64,000 nucleotides of DNA from Chloracidobacterium sp. (GCA_016706275.1 JADJJY010000001.1:248001-312000), one strand, 5' to 3'; shown: positions 9,349-17,590, numbered from the stretch's first letter. The notes: a model not told the origin generated them from the letters alone. A program made the numbers and translations.

Positions 9349-10023
9349 TTATCGCATTCCAAATATTGCCGTCCCTACCCGTACAATTGTTGCACCTTCT
9401 TCGATCGCGACCTCAAAATCATGGCTCATACCCATCGAAAGCTCACCTCCGGGAATGTGCTCATCACGCAAGGCCCGCAGACGTTTGAAATATGGCCGTG
9501 TTGCCTCCGGATCATCAAAGAACGGCGGTAAGAGCATTAACCCATTAAATCGTAAACATTTACACGTTTTCAAATACGCAATTAACCTCGGCAGGTCACT
9601 TTCGGGAATACCCGATTTTGTCTGTTCACCGGCTAGATCGACCTGAACAAAAACCGGTAATTCCTCGCGACCCTCGTCAATACAAATACGCTCGAGCCGC
9701 TCGGCGAGTTCGACCGAATCGACCGAATGGATCACATCAAAAAGCTGCACCGCCTTGCGAGCCTTGTTAGATTGCAGATGCCCGATCAGGTGCCACTCGG
9801 CCACATCGCGTCCTAGCTCGACGATCTTACCTTCGCCTTCTTGTACCTTATTTTCACCAAAAACGGTCACGCCCGCAGCCATTGCCTCGCGTAGCATGCT
9901 TGCAGGATGCGTCTTGCTGACAGCAATGAGCTTTATCTCACTGGGATCGCGGCCAGATCGCTCGGCGGCCTCAGCAATGCGTTGGCGGATGTCTCTTAGA
10001 TTGTCGGCGAGATCAGTTGACAC
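9349..10023 (-). CDS. yggS: YggS/PLPBP family pyridoxal-phosphate homeostasis protein
   Basis: The 224-residue protein has the single TIM-barrel layout of YggS/PROSC. The PLP lysine lies in KLIAVSKTHPA, followed by FGENKVQEGEGK, WHLIGHLQSNKARK, VQVDLAGEQTKSGI and the C-terminal SMGMSHDFEVAIEEGATIVRVG. The protein binds PLP without a known catalytic role and buffers vitamin B6 and amino-acid pools in the cytosol. It is followed four bases later by yggT. About 80 bases separate its start from the tRNA-Leu gene, which reads the other way. Length and motifs are complete. Confidence 0.93.
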   Translation of the reverse strand: MSTDLADNLRDIRQRIAEAAERSGRDPSEIKLIAVSKTHPASMLREAMAAGVTVFGENKVQEGEGKIVELGRDVAEWHLIGHLQSNKARKAVQLFDVIHSVDSVELAERLERICIDEGREELPVFVQVDLAGEQTKSGIPESDLPRLIAYLKTCKCLRFNGLMLLPPFFDDPEATRPYFKRLRALRDEHIPGGELSMGMSHDFEVAIEEGATIVRVGTAIFGMR

Positions 10024-10103
10024 TCATTCAATATAGCAAAGAGCCGGATGAGTAACCACGTCTTGAATTTCGCCCGCCGAATTAGTATCCTCAATGTTCG
10101 CTC

Positions 10104-10190
10104 GCGGACGTGGCGGAACTGGTAGACGCGCGGGTCTCAGAAGCCCGTGGCCGCAAGGCCGTGATGGTTCGATTCCATTCGTCCGCACCA
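10104..10190 (+). tRNA. tRNA-Leu (anticodon CAG)
   Basis: The 5' acceptor strand GCGGACG pairs with CGTCCGC near the 3' end, followed by discriminator A and an encoded CCA (10188-10190). The D-arm region reads GGCGGAACTGGTAGACGCG. The anticodon stem CGGGT/GCCCG closes the loop CTCAGAA, giving anticodon CAG at positions 34-36. The long variable arm (GTGGCCGCAAGGCCGTGA) and GGTTCGATTCC T-arm are those of a class II tRNA-Leu. Total length is 87 bases. Confidence 0.96.
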
Positions 10191-10193
10191 CAT

Positions 10194-10233
10194 CTGGTCA
10201 GAACCCCCGCGTTAGCGGGGGGGCCAGTTTTTT
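10194..10233 (+). terminator. Hairpin with T-run after tRNA-Leu(CAG)
   Basis: A strong stem, CCCCCGC/GCGGGGG with loop GTTA, sits within an outer CTGG/CCAG pairing. A run of six to seven T follows (10228-10233). This matches an intrinsic terminator for the tRNA transcript. Confidence 0.75.
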
Positions 10234-10269
10234 GGCATCAAACCATTTCTATATAAACGATCTCACTTT

Positions 10270-10291
10270 TTGCATTCTTTGCGGCTTTGCG
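10270..10291. repeat. Single-arm relic of the 'ctttgcgg' degenerate repeat family
   Basis: The stretch contains TTGCATTCTTTGCGGCTTTG, the same degenerate octamer unit as the large array near 38.2 kb. It lies just upstream of rsmG, with no paired arm nearby. Confidence 0.5.
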
Positions 10292-10306
10292 TAAAACTCC
10301 AAAATC

Positions 10307-10915
10307 ATGGCCGCGGAATTTATTAAAGCGATAAAAGAACACCAATCTGCTTTTGGCCTAGGGCTCACCGACGAACAAATTACACGTCTCGCTGATTACT
10401 ACGAACTGATCCTAGAGCATAACGAATTTCTCCACCTCGTCGCTCCGATGTCACCGGAGGAATTTGCGATCCGTCACATTCTCGAATCTCTTACCTTGCT
10501 CGAATATCTCCCGATGTCGGCAAAGCTTGCCGATGTCGGCGCCGGCGCGGGCCTGCCGTCGATCCCGTGCCTGCTCGTACGTGATGGCCTAAAAGCCATT
10601 TTGATCGAATCAAAAGAGAAAAAGGCCAAGTTTCTCGATTTTGCGATCGAGAGTCTCGGCCTAACAACGAGGGTTAAGATAGTTCACAACCAGTTCGAAG
10701 AAGCCGAACTTGGAGACTGCGAATACGTCACCTGCCGTGCTCTCGACAAGTTTACTGAAAAACTGCCTCGGTTATTAAAGTGGTCACGTAAACGATATCT
10801 CTTATTTTTTGGGGGAAAAAATCTATCCCTCGCGCTACAAAAACAAGGTGTTTTATTCGATCAAAAGCTGATGCCGATGTCCGAACAGCGCTTTTTATTT
10901 ATTTCGCAGCGTTAA
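10307..10915 (+). CDS. rsmG: RsmG-like 16S rRNA (guanine-N7) methyltransferase
   Basis: The 202-residue protein has the RsmG (GidB) layout: an N-terminal helical region ending HNEFLHLVAPMSPEEFAIRH, the SAM-binding loop LADVGAGAGLPSIPCLLV, an acidic ribose-binding position (AILIESKEKKAKFL) and the CRALDKF segment. RsmG methylates N7 of G527 in the 16S rRNA loop that forms part of the decoding site. The usual partner mnmG/gidA and the parA-parB cluster are not here. The gene follows a degenerate repeat relic and ends six bases from the convergent response-regulator gene. The C-terminus (EQRFLFISQR) looks complete. Confidence 0.85.
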   Translation: MAAEFIKAIKEHQSAFGLGLTDEQITRLADYYELILEHNEFLHLVAPMSPEEFAIRHILESLTLLEYLPMSAKLADVGAGAGLPSIPCLLVRDGLKAILIESKEKKAKFLDFAIESLGLTTRVKIVHNQFEEAELGDCEYVTCRALDKFTEKLPRLLKWSRKRYLLFFGGKNLSLALQKQGVLFDQKLMPMSEQRFLFISQR

Positions 10916-10920
10916 ACTCG

Positions 10921-12312
10921 CTACCTCACATCTAGATCATATTCACGCAAACGCCGATATAACGTCGATGGCGAGATGCCGAGCAACTCGGCGGTCTTTC
11001 CGCGATGCCAGCCGGTCTTTTCGAGTGCACCGATGATCTGTTGGCGTTCGACATCGCGCAGATTCGACGGCGAGGTGTTTTGAAATGACGCGACGGTCGT
11101 GGTTTGCTGAGCGTTATAGCTGATCGAAACGCTTGTCTTTTCCGTTCGAAATGCGATCTCGGGCGGTAGTTCACGCGGTGTAATCATGCCGTTGTCGGCA
11201 AGCAATATCGCACGCTCGAGACAATTTCGGAGCTGACGGACATTTCCCGACCAGTCAAACGCATTCAACGCCTCGATAGCGGCGGGCGACATCTCCGGCT
11301 CGTTTTGACCGGCGAGCTTGTGCAGGAGATGCCGAGCCAGCGGCTCGATGTCCTCGCGGCGCTCACGCAGGGGCGGCACGTTGATCTCAAAACTATTGAC
11401 GCGGTACATCAGATCGGCACGAAATAGACCGTCAGCGATCGCGGTGTCTTTGTCGCGGTTAGTCGCCGCGATCAGCCGAACGTCAACCTCGACCTTTTTT
11501 ACCCCGCCGACGCGGAAAAAAGTGCGTGTTTCGAGTGCCCTCAACAGCTTTGACTGAAGCTGCATCGGCATTTCCATGATCTCGTCGAGGAATAACGTGC
11601 CGCCATCCGCGATCTCAAAAAGCCCAAGCTTTCTAGCTCGTGCACCCGAGAACGCTCCCGCTTCGTGGCCAAACAGCTCACTTTCGAGCAGCGTGTCCTG
11701 AAGTGCAGCACAATTGAGATCGATAAACGCTTTATCGCAGCGTCCGCTCAGACGATGTATCGCCTGTGCGATCAATTCTTTACCGACGCCGGATTCACCG
11801 GTGATAAGCACCGAAGTGTCCGACGGAGCAACCCGCTGGACCAATCTCAAAGCTTCTTTCATCTGCGGGGAATCCGCGACGATCTCGGGCAGCGATTGGT
11901 GTGTCCGAGCGATCTGGGCACGCAGCCGCTGGTTATCGACCTTTAACTGCTGTTTTTCGGCGGCAGCAGTTACGAGAGCCGATAATTCGCCGATGCGATA
12001 TGGCTTTGTCAGATAATCATAAGCACCGAGTTTCATAGCCTCGATGGCAGATTCGACCGTAGCCTGGCCGGTGAGCATTATCACCTCGGGGGGATTTTGA
12101 CTGCGTTCGCGTGTGCGTCGGAGCAAGCCGAGGCCATCGAGCCGCGGCATATTGATGTCGCACAACACCACATCGAAATCCTGCTCCTCGAGCAGTTCCC
12201 AGGCGGCTTCGCCGTCCTCGGCACACATCACCTCGTGGCCCTGTCGTGTCATTTCTTTTTGTACGACAAGCCGGAGGTTTTTTTCGTCATCGACTACGAG
12301 TAATTTAGACAT
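10921..12312 (-). CDS. NtrC-family sigma54-dependent response regulator
   Basis: The 463-residue product has three classical parts. The receiver domain (1-120) carries acidic residues VVDDE, phosphoacceptor Asp-52 (LCDINMP) and Lys-103 (YLTKPYR). The AAA+ domain has Walker A GESGVGKE (about 172-179), FLDEI (Walker B) and arginine fingers in LMYRVNSFEI and PPLRERREDI. The C-terminal Fis-type helix-turn-helix is GKTAELLGISPSTLYRRLREY. The sigma54-contacting loop reads GAFSGA (219-224) rather than the usual GAFTGA, a conservative Thr-to-Ser change. Once phosphorylated it should oligomerise and open sigma54 promoters. The kinase gene ends 17 bases upstream, so they form one operon. Target genes are unknown. 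Confidence 0.93.
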   Translation of the reverse strand: MSKLLVVDDEKNLRLVVQKEMTRQGHEVMCAEDGEAAWELLEEQDFDVVLCDINMPRLDGLGLLRRTRERSQNPPEVIMLTGQATVESAIEAMKLGAYDYLTKPYRIGELSALVTAAAEKQQLKVDNQRLRAQIARTHQSLPEIVADSPQMKEALRLVQRVAPSDTSVLITGESGVGKELIAQAIHRLSGRCDKAFIDLNCAALQDTLLESELFGHEAGAFSGARARKLGLFEIADGGTLFLDEIMEMPMQLQSKLLRALETRTFFRVGGVKKVEVDVRLIAATNRDKDTAIADGLFRADLMYRVNSFEINVPPLRERREDIEPLARHLLHKLAGQNEPEMSPAAIEALNAFDWSGNVRQLRNCLERAILLADNGMITPRELPPEIAFRTEKTSVSISYNAQQTTTVASFQNTSPSNLRDVERQQIIGALEKTGWHRGKTAELLGISPSTLYRRLREYDLDVR

Positions 12313-12329
12313 AGATTTATGGGGTGAGA

Positions 12330-13973
12330 TCAGAAAGTAGCGGGTAAAAAGATGGAAAACGTCGTGCCTTTGCCCAACGTAGAGCGGACGCTGAGCCGGC
12401 CGCCATGCTCGGAGATTATGCCGTAACAGACCGCAAGGCCGAGCCCTGTGCCGCGGCCGACCTCTTTGGTCGTAAAGAAAGGTTCGAATATCTTGGACAT
12501 ATTTTCTTGCGGAATGCCCGAGCCCGTATCCGCGACCTCAATGACAACGCGATTGCCGCGTTGGGAAACACGAAACGTCAATTTTCCGCCGTCGAGCATT
12601 GCGTCGATCGCGTTTGTTGCGAGAGCAATGACAGCCTGTTGTATCTGGCCTCCGTCGGCACTGACCATAGGCAGATCTTCGTCGATCTGCAATTCTTGGG
12701 CGATGCCGTTGCCGCGTTTCTGATGCGAGATAAGATTTGCCGCTGACCGCACTATCTCGCCCGCATCGATGTGCGAGCGTTCGCCGGTGCGGATGCGACT
12801 AAAATCGAGCAAGCCTGTTGTGATCGTTTTACAGCGAAACGCTTCGCTTTTGATCAGCCCAAGATATTCAGTCAGGTCATCCACCGCCTCTGAGGCGTTG
12901 AATGAGCCTTCGTCGATACGCTGTTCGAGCGATTCGGCACAGGCCGCGATGGTGGCCAGCGGATTGTTTATCTCGTGAACGACACCGGCCGCAAGCCGTC
13001 CGACAGCCGCAAGCTTTTCCGCACGGTTGATCGCATGTATCGCCTCGACACGCACTGTAACATCCTCGCCGACAGTGATGACGTGCGTGACGTCGCCGTC
13101 CGCGTTTTTCATCGGGATCTTGCTGACCATCCAGTGCAGCGTCGAACCGTCATCGGCGACCGTCTGCTGTTCGATGCGCTCGATGCGGCCGGTTCGAAAT
13201 GCTCTTTCAAATTCCTCACGCAAACGTCCTTGTGGATATTTTTCGAGTACGTCAAAAACGTCACGTCCGATCGCAATGTCTCTCGGTATGCCCTGTGTGC
13301 CGACCTCGCGGTGCCGATTCCACGTGACGATGCGGTAATCGCGATCAACGACGTAAAGCGACACTGGCAGAGTATCAAGGATAGCTTCGGTAAATTTACG
13401 ATGCTCTTCGCGAGCCTCGTTGATCGAATCGTTAAGTGCTCCCTCGTAATGAGCGGACAGATTAACGCTCATCGCCGCCATCTGTGTGGCGGCATCGATC
13501 AGGCGTGCCTTGTGGTCGGTAAAATCTTCACGATGCGCAAATCCCGTGATTATCGCCCCTTTGATCTTGCCGTTGATATGCAGCGGCGATATATATTCGT
13601 GGTCGTGGTTATCACCATTGATCAAAAATTCATCAGCCGAACTCTCTGAGTATCCGATCTGCGGCGGCATAAACGCCAGCCATTTATCAAATGCCGCCCG
13701 GTCGAGCGAACCCTCGCCAATAACGCCGTCCGCACCAAAAGCGCACGTTATTAGCCCGATGCTCTCGAGCTCGGCAACAAACACGCAAATCTTTGCATCT
13801 ACTCCATTATAGATCGCGTCGGCGACGCGGCTCGCGACCCGCTTTGGATGGATGGTAAAGAGCAGGCTCCGCCCAAGCTCCGAGATGAACCTAAGGTCGT
13901 TCGTACGGCCATCTTGCTCGGTTATCGGAGATATTGAACTAGCGTGTTTTTTCGGCGGCGAGGAAGTCAGCAT
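12330..13973 (-). CDS. GAF-PAS sensor histidine kinase (NtrB-like)
   Basis: The 547-residue kinase has no membrane segments, so it is probably cytosolic. A GAF-like region (about 30-175) is followed by a PAS domain (195-315: ILDTLPVSLYVVDRDYRIVT). HisKA has the phosphoacceptor His-333 in GVVHEINNPLA. The HATPase domain has N-box ALATNAIDAM, G1 VADTGSGIP, F-box FEPFFTTKE and G2 GTGLGLAVCYGI. The VVHEINNP form is typical of NtrB-like kinases that pair with sigma54 activators, and the cognate regulator follows 17 bases downstream. The input signal is not visible. About 190 bases separate its start from the divergent SurA-like gene. Confidence 0.92.
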   Translation of the reverse strand: MLTSSPPKKHASSISPITEQDGRTNDLRFISELGRSLLFTIHPKRVASRVADAIYNGVDAKICVFVAELESIGLITCAFGADGVIGEGSLDRAAFDKWLAFMPPQIGYSESSADEFLINGDNHDHEYISPLHINGKIKGAIITGFAHREDFTDHKARLIDAATQMAAMSVNLSAHYEGALNDSINEAREEHRKFTEAILDTLPVSLYVVDRDYRIVTWNRHREVGTQGIPRDIAIGRDVFDVLEKYPQGRLREEFERAFRTGRIERIEQQTVADDGSTLHWMVSKIPMKNADGDVTHVITVGEDVTVRVEAIHAINRAEKLAAVGRLAAGVVHEINNPLATIAACAESLEQRIDEGSFNASEAVDDLTEYLGLIKSEAFRCKTITTGLLDFSRIRTGERSHIDAGEIVRSAANLISHQKRGNGIAQELQIDEDLPMVSADGGQIQQAVIALATNAIDAMLDGGKLTFRVSQRGNRVVIEVADTGSGIPQENMSKIFEPFFTTKEVGRGTGLGLAVCYGIISEHGGRLSVRSTLGKGTTFSIFLPATF

Positions 13974-14118
13974 GTTTTATTGATCGCAGCCGGGTAATAT
14001 CGGTGCAGAACTAACGTTTAAGCGGAGGCTCCGGGATCGTAGAAGTTATGCAGTCCTCCTTATCAATTAAAAACAATTTTTAACATCTTGTCAACAGATT
14101 TAACCTGCCTCCTGTTGA

Positions 14119-14147
14119 TTGACACCTGTTCCAAACAGGCCGAAAAT
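14119..14147 (+). promoter_or_regulatory. Candidate sigma70 promoter with dyad in the spacer
   Basis: A perfect -35 TTGACA (14119-14124) is followed by a 17-base spacer and a weak -10 GAAAAT (14142-14147). The spacer begins with a 15-base dyad, CCTGTT-CCA-AACAGG, placed where a repressor would block RNA polymerase. The ATG at 14163 would leave a leader of under 10 bases. Confidence 0.45.
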
Positions 14148-14162
14148 CTAATTACCGTAATA

Positions 14163-14857
14163 ATGACGTCCTCTATCAAAAAACTTTTATTTTTCAGCCT
14201 CGTGACAGCAATTTTTTGCGGCATTGCGGGCACGAATACCACCATAAATGCTCAAGAGATCGTCGATAAGACCGTCGCCGTGCTCAGTGACGGAACGCGA
14301 ACGGAGCTGATCACATATTCGGACATCGTATGGCAGCTTGCCTTGCAACCGCGTACACCGCTCGACAAACCACGATCAGAGGACCTCAATCAAGCCCTAC
14401 AACTACTGATTAATCAACGGCTTTTTGCTCTTGAGGCCGAGAGATTACCGCGTTCGGCCCCGTCCGAAAAAGAGATCGCCGACAAGATAACCGCCACATT
14501 GAGCTATTTTCCTTCGCCTGCAGTTTTCGAGGAGCGCCTGAAAAGGTCGGCTTTGAATCTATCAAGGACGATAATTTCGAACGGCTGATCGCTCAGCGTG
14601 TGGCGATCGAAAAATATGTTGATTTTCGCTTTGGGTCATTTGTCGTAATTACGCCCGACGATGAGGGCAACTATTACAGCAGCATATTCGTGCCGGAATT
14701 TAGACGAAGGTCACCAGGCGTCGTTGTCCCGACGCTCGAAGAAAAGCGTACCGAGATACACGAAATACTGACGCGCTCAAAGGTCGCAGTAAATATCGAG
14801 GCTTTCTTGGACGAAGCAAAACGCCGCGTTGTGATCGAGGTTTTGATCGAGGTATAG
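14163..14857 (+). pseudogene. Frameshifted SurA-N-like secreted protein
   Basis: The first frame runs from the ATG at 14163 to a stop ending at 14588. It has a signal peptide (KKLLFFSLVTAIFCGIAG) and then VDKTVAVLSDGTRTELITYS and LNQALQLLINQRLFALEAER, which resemble the N-terminal chaperone domain of SurA/peptidyl-prolyl isomerases. Near 14541-14544 the sensible reading moves to another frame: with one extra A in the AAAA run it continues ERLKKVGFESIKDDNFERL and then VAIEKYVDFRFGSFVV to a stop at 14857. The repaired product would be about 231 residues. No PPIase domain is present, so it would be a short periplasmic folding factor. The break may be a homopolymer sequencing error, since both frames keep normal codon use, or a true recent lesion. 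Confidence 0.7.
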
Positions 14858-14922
14858 AACGCTGGTTTGACCAACCCGGTCTTGACCTATCGCACTGAGA
14901 GTTTTATCATCGTTAATTCCAA

Positions 14923-15010
14923 GCCGGGGTGGCGAAATTGGTATACGCACTAGACTCAAAATCTAGCGGGCTTAACGCCCATGTCGGTTCGACTCCGACC
15001 CTCGGTACCA
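14923..15010 (+). tRNA. tRNA-Leu (anticodon CAA)
   Basis: The acceptor stem GCCGGGG pairs with CCTCGGT (two G-U pairs), followed by ACCA, so CCA is encoded (15008-15010). The anticodon stem CTAGA/TCTAG closes the loop CTCAAAA, giving anticodon CAA for UUG codons. The long variable arm (CGGGCTTAACGCCC) and T-arm GTCGGTTCGACTCCGAC confirm a class II tRNA-Leu of 88 bases. Confidence 0.96.
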
Positions 15011-15016
15011 CAATAC

Positions 15017-15062
15017 AAAAGACGGCTCTGGTCCAAATAGGTGACCAGAGCCGTCTTTTTTT
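15017..15062. terminator. Strong bidirectional terminator between tRNA-Leu(CAA) and the crystallin gene
   Basis: A perfect stem of at least 14 bp (GACGGCTCTGGTC paired with GACCAGAGCCGTC, extended by A/T pairs) has a 9-base loop. It is flanked by AAAA on one side and seven T on the other, so it can end both the rightward tRNA transcript and the leftward crystallin transcript. Confidence 0.9.
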
Positions 15063-15079
15063 GCGTAGCTGCTTACCGA

Positions 15080-16258
15080 TTAATTGCGTCGATAGTTAAT
15101 GCGTTCGCCGTTGTCATTGCGAACGGTACGGATGCCGTTGCCGTTCTTCTGTACGGTCGCGGTCGCACCGTTGATGGTGAGAGTAGTGCCGTTGAGCGTA
15201 CCGTAGGACATATTGCCGTCCATATTCACGGTTACCTTGCCGTCACGAGAAATGGTGAGGTAGATCGTGCCGCCGGTCTGCGGGTTTTCAGCATTGAACG
15301 TACCAACCGCCCAGCTGACCGGGTTGTTTCCGCCACCCCAACCGCCGTTACCCCAACCATTGCGTGAATAGTTGATCGTCTCGCCATTGTCTTTGCGACG
15401 CGTGCTTATACCGTTGCCCGACTGTGAAACGTTGGACTGTGCACCGTTCATATTTAGGTTGCCGCGATAGTACGTTCCGTACGACATGGACCCGTTAACA
15501 TTTGCAGTAACCTGACCGTTTTGAGCGATCGTCAGCGTGATCTGCGAGCCATCAGGAGCTGTTCCGTAAAACGTGCCTTGTGCCCAGCTCGGAGGAGTAC
15601 TGGTCTGGCCGTTGCCATTCCATCCGCCGCCCCAACTGTTCCGTGAATAGTTGATCGTCTCACCATTATCGTTGCGACGCGTGCGGATACCGTTGCCCGA
15701 CTGTGAAACGTTGGACTGTGCACCGTTGATATTTATGTCGCCGCGATAATACGTTCCGTACGACATGGACCCATTAATATTTGCAGTAACCTGGCCGTTT
15801 CGAGTGATCGTTAGAACGATCTGCGAGCCATCCGGAGCTGTTCCGTAGAAAGTGCCCTGTGCCCAACTCGGAGGAGTGCTAGTTTGGCCGCCGCCGCCTG
15901 AGCCACTGGTTCTGCGGAACGAACGAATGCGATCATTCCAGCCATTGATGCTCAGATCGTATTCTTCACCCGAAACTGAAGCGCATCTTCCGCTATATCT
16001 CTTGCCGTCGCAGATCTGCCACTCTTCGTTGTTTCCCGCCCTAAAGCTTGATATCTTTCGGTCTAGACCATATGAACTCAGGTCAGGCACGTCATTTTGA
16101 AAAGTCTGCGTATTTCCCTTGAAATTCTTGTCGACAAAGACAGTAATGCCGTTTCCACCAAAGAATCGGTCTTCTTGTGCGAACGAAGCGATCGTTCCGC
16201 CAAGCACAAACACTACCGCTATCGAAGCGGCAAATAGCCAATTAAATCTTGTTTTCAT
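15080..16258 (-). CDS. Secreted beta/gamma-crystallin domain protein with three C-terminal repeats
   Basis: The 392-residue product starts with a Sec signal peptide (residues 1 to about 27, LGGTIASFA). Residues 37-116 form a beta/gamma-crystallin domain, GITVFVDKNFKGNTQTF through NGWNDRIRSFRR. It has two candidate calcium-binding motifs, DRKISS (67-72) and NDRIRS (108-113), and paired cysteines. A Gly-rich linker leads to three repeats of about 80 residues (125-207, 218-300, 314-392). Each reads SWAQGTFYGTAPDGSQ, GQVTANINGSMSYGTYYRG, SGNGIRTRRNDNGETINY and similar, joined by Gly/Asn/Trp-rich linkers. I do not recognise the repeat; its pattern suggests a small beta-sandwich. The product is probably extracellular or surface-bound. 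A GAGAGGTG ribosome-binding site precedes the ATG. Confidence 0.8.
   Translation of the reverse strand: MKTRFNWLFAASIAVVFVLGGTIASFAQEDRFFGGNGITVFVDKNFKGNTQTFQNDVPDLSSYGLDRKISSFRAGNNEEWQICDGKRYSGRCASVSGEEYDLSINGWNDRIRSFRRTSGSGGGGQTSTPPSWAQGTFYGTAPDGSQIVLTITRNGQVTANINGSMSYGTYYRGDININGAQSNVSQSGNGIRTRRNDNGETINYSRNSWGGGWNGNGQTSTPPSWAQGTFYGTAPDGSQITLTIAQNGQVTANVNGSMSYGTYYRGNLNMNGAQSNVSQSGNGISTRRKDNGETINYSRNGWGNGGWGGGNNPVSWAVGTFNAENPQTGGTIYLTISRDGKVTVNMDGNMSYGTLNGTTLTINGATATVQKNGNGIRTVRNDNGERINYRRN
15083..15886 (-). repeat. Three in-frame tandem repeats inside the crystallin-domain gene
   Basis: Units at 15638-15886, 15359-15607 and 15083-15319 recur every 273-279 bases. The first two are nearly identical at DNA level, so that duplication looks recent or is kept uniform by recombination. 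The third is diverged. Confidence 0.85.
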
Positions 16259-16376
16259 GTCAACACCTCTCGTTATAATGATTCTTCGAATAACGGCGAA
16301 TCACCGTCTGGAATTTAGATCTATGGCGGTCAAAGCCATCACAATCAACTTCAATTAAAATTTCAAAAAAGTTCAA

Positions 16377-16390
16377 TGCAGCTAGCTGCA
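16377..16390. promoter_or_regulatory. 14-bp perfect palindrome, possible operator
   Basis: TGCAGCTAGCTGCA is a perfect inverted repeat in the A/T-rich, 215-base gap between the divergent crystallin and queA genes. Its place suits a repressor site for either gene. The rest of this gap shows A/T-rich promoter-like DNA but no convincing -35/-10 pair. Confidence 0.35.
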
Positions 16391-16473
16391 AATACTTCAG
16401 ACTCTTTGATGTATAGTTTTCTTATATCGCTGCAATAATTATATTTTAAAGCGAATGGCTTAACAACAATCTT

Positions 16474-17505
16474 ATGCTTATCGCTGATTTTGACTTCACG
16501 TTACCTGTTGAACTCATTGCTCAAGAACCGCTCGAAAACAGGGCCGAATCGCGAATGTTGGTCGTAAATAGGGAGACTGGCAATTATGCTGATTCGAGGT
16601 TCGAACTCTTTGCCAATCACTTTGGCAGGGGCGACATTATCGTCGTGAACAACACAAAGGTCTTTCCCGCGAGGCTCGAGGGACAGACCGAGACTGGAGC
16701 TTTGGTTGAGATCTTTTTGGTTTCAGAACAGTCAGATGGATTGTGGACGGCTCTCGCGAAACCGGCCAAGCGGCTGCCCAATGGGAAGATCGTAAATTTC
16801 GCCTCCGATCTCAGTTGCGAGGTCTTGGATCGGCTTGAAGACGGCAAAGTTCTGGTAAAGTTTAATGCCAAAGGCGACCTGTACTCAGCTATCGACAAAT
16901 ATGGCCGAACACCGTTGCCGCCGTATATCAAACGTGACAAAGACCTGACGGATTACGATCGCGAACGATATCAGACCGTATATGCAAGCGACCGCGGTGC
17001 TATTGCCGCGCCGACGGCCGGCCTTCATTTTTCCGAGGAAACATTCCGTCAATTATCAGAACGCGGTGTCGATACGGTCGAGATAACACTGCACGTCGGG
17101 TATGGCACGTTTGAGCCTGTCAGGGTCGAAAACATAGCCGAACACAGCGTTTCGCCCGAACGATTTAGCATAACAAACCAAGCTGCAGATGCCCTCAGTT
17201 CGGCACGTGCCGACGGGCGTAGGATCGTTGCAATAGGAACCACAACAACAAGGGCACTCGAGAGTGCGATGCAACATCACGGCAAGTTCATGGCCGGCAA
17301 TGATACGGCAGATATAACGATATTGCCGGGATATGAGTTTCAGGCGATCGGGGCATTGCTGACGAATTTTCATCTGCCAAAGAGCTCGCTTTTGGTTCTC
17401 ACAACGACATTTGGCGGTCACAGGCTAATTTTGGACGCCTATCAACACGCCGTTGCATCGAAGTATAGATTTTACAGCTATGGCGACTGTATGCTTATTA
17501 TTTAG
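16474..17505 (+). CDS. queA: tRNA preQ1(34) S-adenosylmethionine ribosyltransferase-isomerase
   Basis: The 343-residue protein begins MLIADFDFTLPVELIAQEPL, the conserved QueA start, and continues with GDIIVVNNTKVFPARLEG, YGRTPLPPYIKR, AAPTAGLHFSEETF, HVGYGTFEPVR and TNFHLPKSSLLVL. QueA transfers and isomerises the ribosyl moiety of SAM onto preQ1 at tRNA position 34, giving epoxyqueuosine. No other queuosine gene (tgt, queC/D/E/F) is in the window. It stands at the head of a rightward series (GNAT, thiE, pilT), with 85 bases before the next gene, so linkage is loose. Length and motifs are complete. Confidence 0.96.
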   Translation: MLIADFDFTLPVELIAQEPLENRAESRMLVVNRETGNYADSRFELFANHFGRGDIIVVNNTKVFPARLEGQTETGALVEIFLVSEQSDGLWTALAKPAKRLPNGKIVNFASDLSCEVLDRLEDGKVLVKFNAKGDLYSAIDKYGRTPLPPYIKRDKDLTDYDRERYQTVYASDRGAIAAPTAGLHFSEETFRQLSERGVDTVEITLHVGYGTFEPVRVENIAEHSVSPERFSITNQAADALSSARADGRRIVAIGTTTTRALESAMQHHGKFMAGNDTADITILPGYEFQAIGALLTNFHLPKSSLLVLTTTFGGHRLILDAYQHAVASKYRFYSYGDCMLII

Positions 17506-17590
17506 TTCGTAGAGTTATATAGTGGTCAGTGTTCGTTGGTTTTTTTGCCTCAATGAACCAAATAAACTCTAAGAACTCATCACTCGAAAC

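Noticed and set aside
13974..14118. Sigma54 promoter upstream of the NtrB-like kinase
   Set aside because: No GG/GC pair with the required spacing and flanking bases could be found on the minus strand.
14538..14550. Programmed -1 frameshift in the SurA-like gene
   Set aside because: CTG AAA AGG is not a standard slippery heptamer and no downstream stimulatory hairpin was evident; a missing A explains the data more simply.
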